A DNA stretch of 32,860 nucleotides from Spirochaetaceae bacterium (GTDB lineage: Bacteria > Spirochaetota > Spirochaetia > DSM-27196 > PXBQ01), in the NCBI GenBank assembly GCA_007695285.1, contig REEC01000161.1, forward strand, positions 1-32,860, in the 5' to 3' direction. Position numbers and translations under genes: made by a program. This document shows positions 31,105-32,860 of this stretch, one piece after another; the stretch's first letter is position 1; every line of letters begins with the position of its first letter. The notes under the pieces are model-generated. The model was not told the DNA's origin. It was given only the letters and a program-made list of their open reading frames with translations, and did no database searches.

Positions 31105-31148
31105 GAAATCCTCCTGCGTTCTACGCGTCTCATCGGAATCGTGTTTTT

Positions 31149-31179
31149 ATTACCTTTCTGGTAATGTTCGAAACATACC
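31149..31179. promoter_or_regulatory. Overlapping inverted repeats upstream of catalase
   Basis: ATTACC-TTTCT-GGTAAT (31149-31165) overlaps GGTAATGTTCGAAACATACC (31160-31179), a palindrome centred on CGA with one extra base in its left arm. They lie between the catalase start (minus) and the beta-helix gene (plus) and may be operators of a stress regulator. The sequence is not a textbook PerR or Fur box. Confidence 0.5.
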
Positions 31180-31220
31180 GAAATGGACGGCCGGCGGCAA
31201 TACGTGATACGCTCGCGCGC

Positions 31221-32675
31221 ATGAAAGAAACAAAAAACGGCGTGTATTTCGTCGACGGTGGGCTCGGATCGGACAAAAACGACGGACTCGCACCCGAAAG
31301 CGCGTGGAAGACGGTTTCGCGCGTCAACTCCGCCGAACTCGGTCGTGGTAGCTCCGTGTTCTTCCGGGGCTACCAGTTGTTCGCGGGCACTCTCGAACTT
31401 GGGCCGAACGCCGCGGACGTACTGGTCACGAGTTTCGGTGAAGGACGCGCGACTCTGTACGGCGGAACAGGGCACGGAATCGTACTCAATGAGGTCGACG
31501 GTGCCACGGTGCGGAACCTCGACATCGCGGGGTACGGACGGAAGGCCGGCAGCGACGGATCGGGGATCGCGGCGAGCGACTGTTCAAACCTGACGATTGA
31601 GGACGTCGTGGTCCACGGCTTCCGCCTCGCGGGTATCGATGTTCGCGGTGGAAGCGGGATCCGGATCGAACGCGTGACCGCGCGCGAGAACGGCGCGGCA
31701 GGGATCGCCGTGAACCGTGGAGCCGATATCGCCCGAAACATCGTGATCCGCGACTGCGTCGCGCACTCGAACGCGGGTGATCCAAAACGGCTCGACAACC
31801 ACAGCGGAAACGGCATCGTCGTCGGTGGGCTCGAGAACTGCACGATCGAGTACTGCGAAGCGTACGACAACGGGTACGACATGCCGCGGACCGGAAACGG
31901 CCCGGTCGGCATCTGGGGCTACGCGGCGCACAACCTCACGATCCAGTACTGCGTCTCGCACGACAACAAGACGTCTCCGGGTGGGATGGACGGCGGCGGC
32001 TTCGACTTCGACGGAGGAGTCACCGACTCGGTACTCCAGTACAACCTCTCGTACAACAACCACGGAAGTGGGTACCTTTTATGCCAGTACCCCGGCGCGG
32101 CTCCGTGGAAGAACAACCGGTGCCGTTTCAACATCAGCATCAACGACGGTCGGACCAACCACCTCGCGGGCATCCATTTCTGGGCCGGTGATGCCGGGAT
32201 CTCCGACGCGAAGGTTTCGCACAACCTCGTGATCAACGACCGGCACGCGGTCACCGCGACGCACGACATCCCGGGTCTCGTGATGCGGAACAACATCCTG
32301 ATCGGTGAGGATACGGTGATCGCGGGGCCACTCGCGACGACCGAGTTCAGCCACAACCACGTCTGGTCGCGCCGCGCGAAAGGTGTCTTCACCGACGGGA
32401 AGTCCGATCCGGTCGAACTCGAGGCCTGGGCCTCAATCGGCGGCGATACCTTCGCGACGACCGGAGACCCGCGCATCGTGCTTCCTGCGACTCTCGCCGA
32501 GTTACCGACCAATCCGCGCGACTTGCCGACGATGCCGTGGGGGCGCCTGCTCGCCGACTCGCCGGTTCGTGGTGCCGCCGGGGGAGAGCCCGCCGACGGT
32601 GAACACGATCTGTTCGGAAACCCGGTCGGGGCGCCGAGATCACCCGGTGTCGATCAAGCACGTGCGGCGCGGTAG
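31221..32675 (+). CDS. Right-handed parallel beta-helix protein (pectate-lyase-like fold)
   Basis: The 484-residue product shows short repeats of the parallel beta-helix type in the middle: HGIVLNEVDGATVRNLDI, SNLTIEDVVVHGFRLAGIDV, NIVIRDCVAHSNA, LENCTIEYCEAYDNG, NLTIQYCVSHDN. The opening VYFVDGGLGSDKNDGLAPESAWKTV resembles that of secreted polysaccharide lyases and hydrolases, but there is no signal peptide, so it may be cytoplasmic or the start may be wrong. The start ATG (31221) has no ribosome binding site; a longer frame begins at 31164. Substrate unknown. Confidence 0.75.
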   Translation: MKETKNGVYFVDGGLGSDKNDGLAPESAWKTVSRVNSAELGRGSSVFFRGYQLFAGTLELGPNAADVLVTSFGEGRATLYGGTGHGIVLNEVDGATVRNLDIAGYGRKAGSDGSGIAASDCSNLTIEDVVVHGFRLAGIDVRGGSGIRIERVTARENGAAGIAVNRGADIARNIVIRDCVAHSNAGDPKRLDNHSGNGIVVGGLENCTIEYCEAYDNGYDMPRTGNGPVGIWGYAAHNLTIQYCVSHDNKTSPGGMDGGGFDFDGGVTDSVLQYNLSYNNHGSGYLLCQYPGAAPWKNNRCRFNISINDGRTNHLAGIHFWAGDAGISDAKVSHNLVINDRHAVTATHDIPGLVMRNNILIGEDTVIAGPLATTEFSHNHVWSRRAKGVFTDGKSDPVELEAWASIGGDTFATTGDPRIVLPATLAELPTNPRDLPTMPWGRLLADSPVRGAAGGEPADGEHDLFGNPVGAPRSPGVDQARAAR

Positions 32676-32860
32676 GCCGCTTTCCGGAGCCGGTGGCGCG
32701 GTGATCATCGCCGCGCTCGCGCTCGCCGCGTGCCGGACGGTCACATCGGTCGAAACGGTCCCCGCGGAGCTCACCGACGCCGCGTCGTCACGTTTCGCTT
32801 CCACGGGACCGTACGCGGTCGAGACGACGCGCGCGGAGTTCCCGGGGACGTACGGTTGCA
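32647..32860 (+). CDS. Lipoprotein, 5' fragment (possibly alpha/beta hydrolase)
   Basis: A reading frame opened by GTG at 32647 (or 32662) runs off the window. It begins with a basic n-region, a hydrophobic core and a LALAAC lipobox, so it is a lipoprotein processed at that Cys. The mature part starts RTVTSVETVP, then a region rich in small residues and GPYAVETT. The GPYAV element also begins some exported alpha/beta hydrolases, but this is a guess from a short fragment. It overlaps the end of the beta-helix gene by 29 bases, which suggests co-transcription. Confidence 0.5.
   Translation, partial: MSIKHVRRGRPLSGAGGAVIIAALALAACRTVTSVETVPAELTDAASSRFASTGPYAVETTRAEFPGTYGC

Noticed and set aside
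1..32860. CRISPR array, insertion sequence, prophage, tRNA or rRNA
   Set aside because: No regularly spaced repeats, transposase or integrase genes, terminal inverted repeats or RNA-gene sequence patterns were seen.

Overview
The window is GC-rich, tightly packed bacterial chromosome (about 30 protein genes, many start/stop overlaps, no rRNA, tRNA, insertion sequence, prophage or CRISPR array seen). The gene set (proS with an editing insert, trpS, tatC, Etf-linked lactate oxidation, corrinoid-associated proteins, GH172, BKACE, D-lyxose isomerase, catalase) suggests a free-living heterotroph that uses lactate and sugars. A spirochaete-like or other environmental lineage is possible, but no marker here settles the phylum.

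Layout. 1-3.2 kb: tail of an alpha/beta hydrolase; an HpcH/HpaI-type aldolase (minus); a 660-base intergenic region with several RNA-like signals; a URO-D-fold methyltransferase-like gene and a cyclophilin-like gene (minus operon). 3.3-10.3 kb: proS (minus), azlCD (plus), a three-gene SsuABC/NrtABC-like ABC importer (plus), trpS (plus), and a small FMN-binding membrane-anchored protein (minus). 10.3-16.2 kb: a minus-strand operon etfB-etfA-FAD oxidase-larA followed 6 bases later by a TSPPY-type DNA methyltransferase. The first four genes match the logic of an Etf-dependent lactate dehydrogenase plus lactate racemase. A perfect 17-bp GntR/FadR-like palindrome overlaps its -35 box, and a GatZ/KbaZ-like gene is divergent from it. 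17.6-22.2 kb: minus operon GH172, P1B ATPase with a CSC motif, YkgJ-type cysteine cluster protein, HisKA_2 histidine kinase. 22.3-24.5 kb: plus operon D-lyxose isomerase, BKACE enzyme, then an acetyltransferase, behind a strong promoter with a TTTGTATACAAA operator at the start site. 24.4-26.7 kb: minus pair of a GPH-type sugar transporter and a MetH-activation-domain-like protein. 26.9-32.9 kb: an unknown membrane protein, a GNAT acetyltransferase, tatC, a DinB-like protein, catalase, a right-handed beta-helix protein and the start of a lipoprotein.

Most novel-looking material: the 950-1610 intergenic region. On the minus strand it has a near-consensus promoter followed at RNA distance by a long hairpin with a U7 tail (candidate small RNA or attenuator), then two abutting hairpins (one with a GCAA loop), then a 15-codon ORF with a very strong ribosome binding site and its own rho-independent terminator. 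A second pattern is that several genes lacking a Shine-Dalgarno sequence have a -10-like box about 7 bases before the start codon, which suggests leaderless mRNAs.
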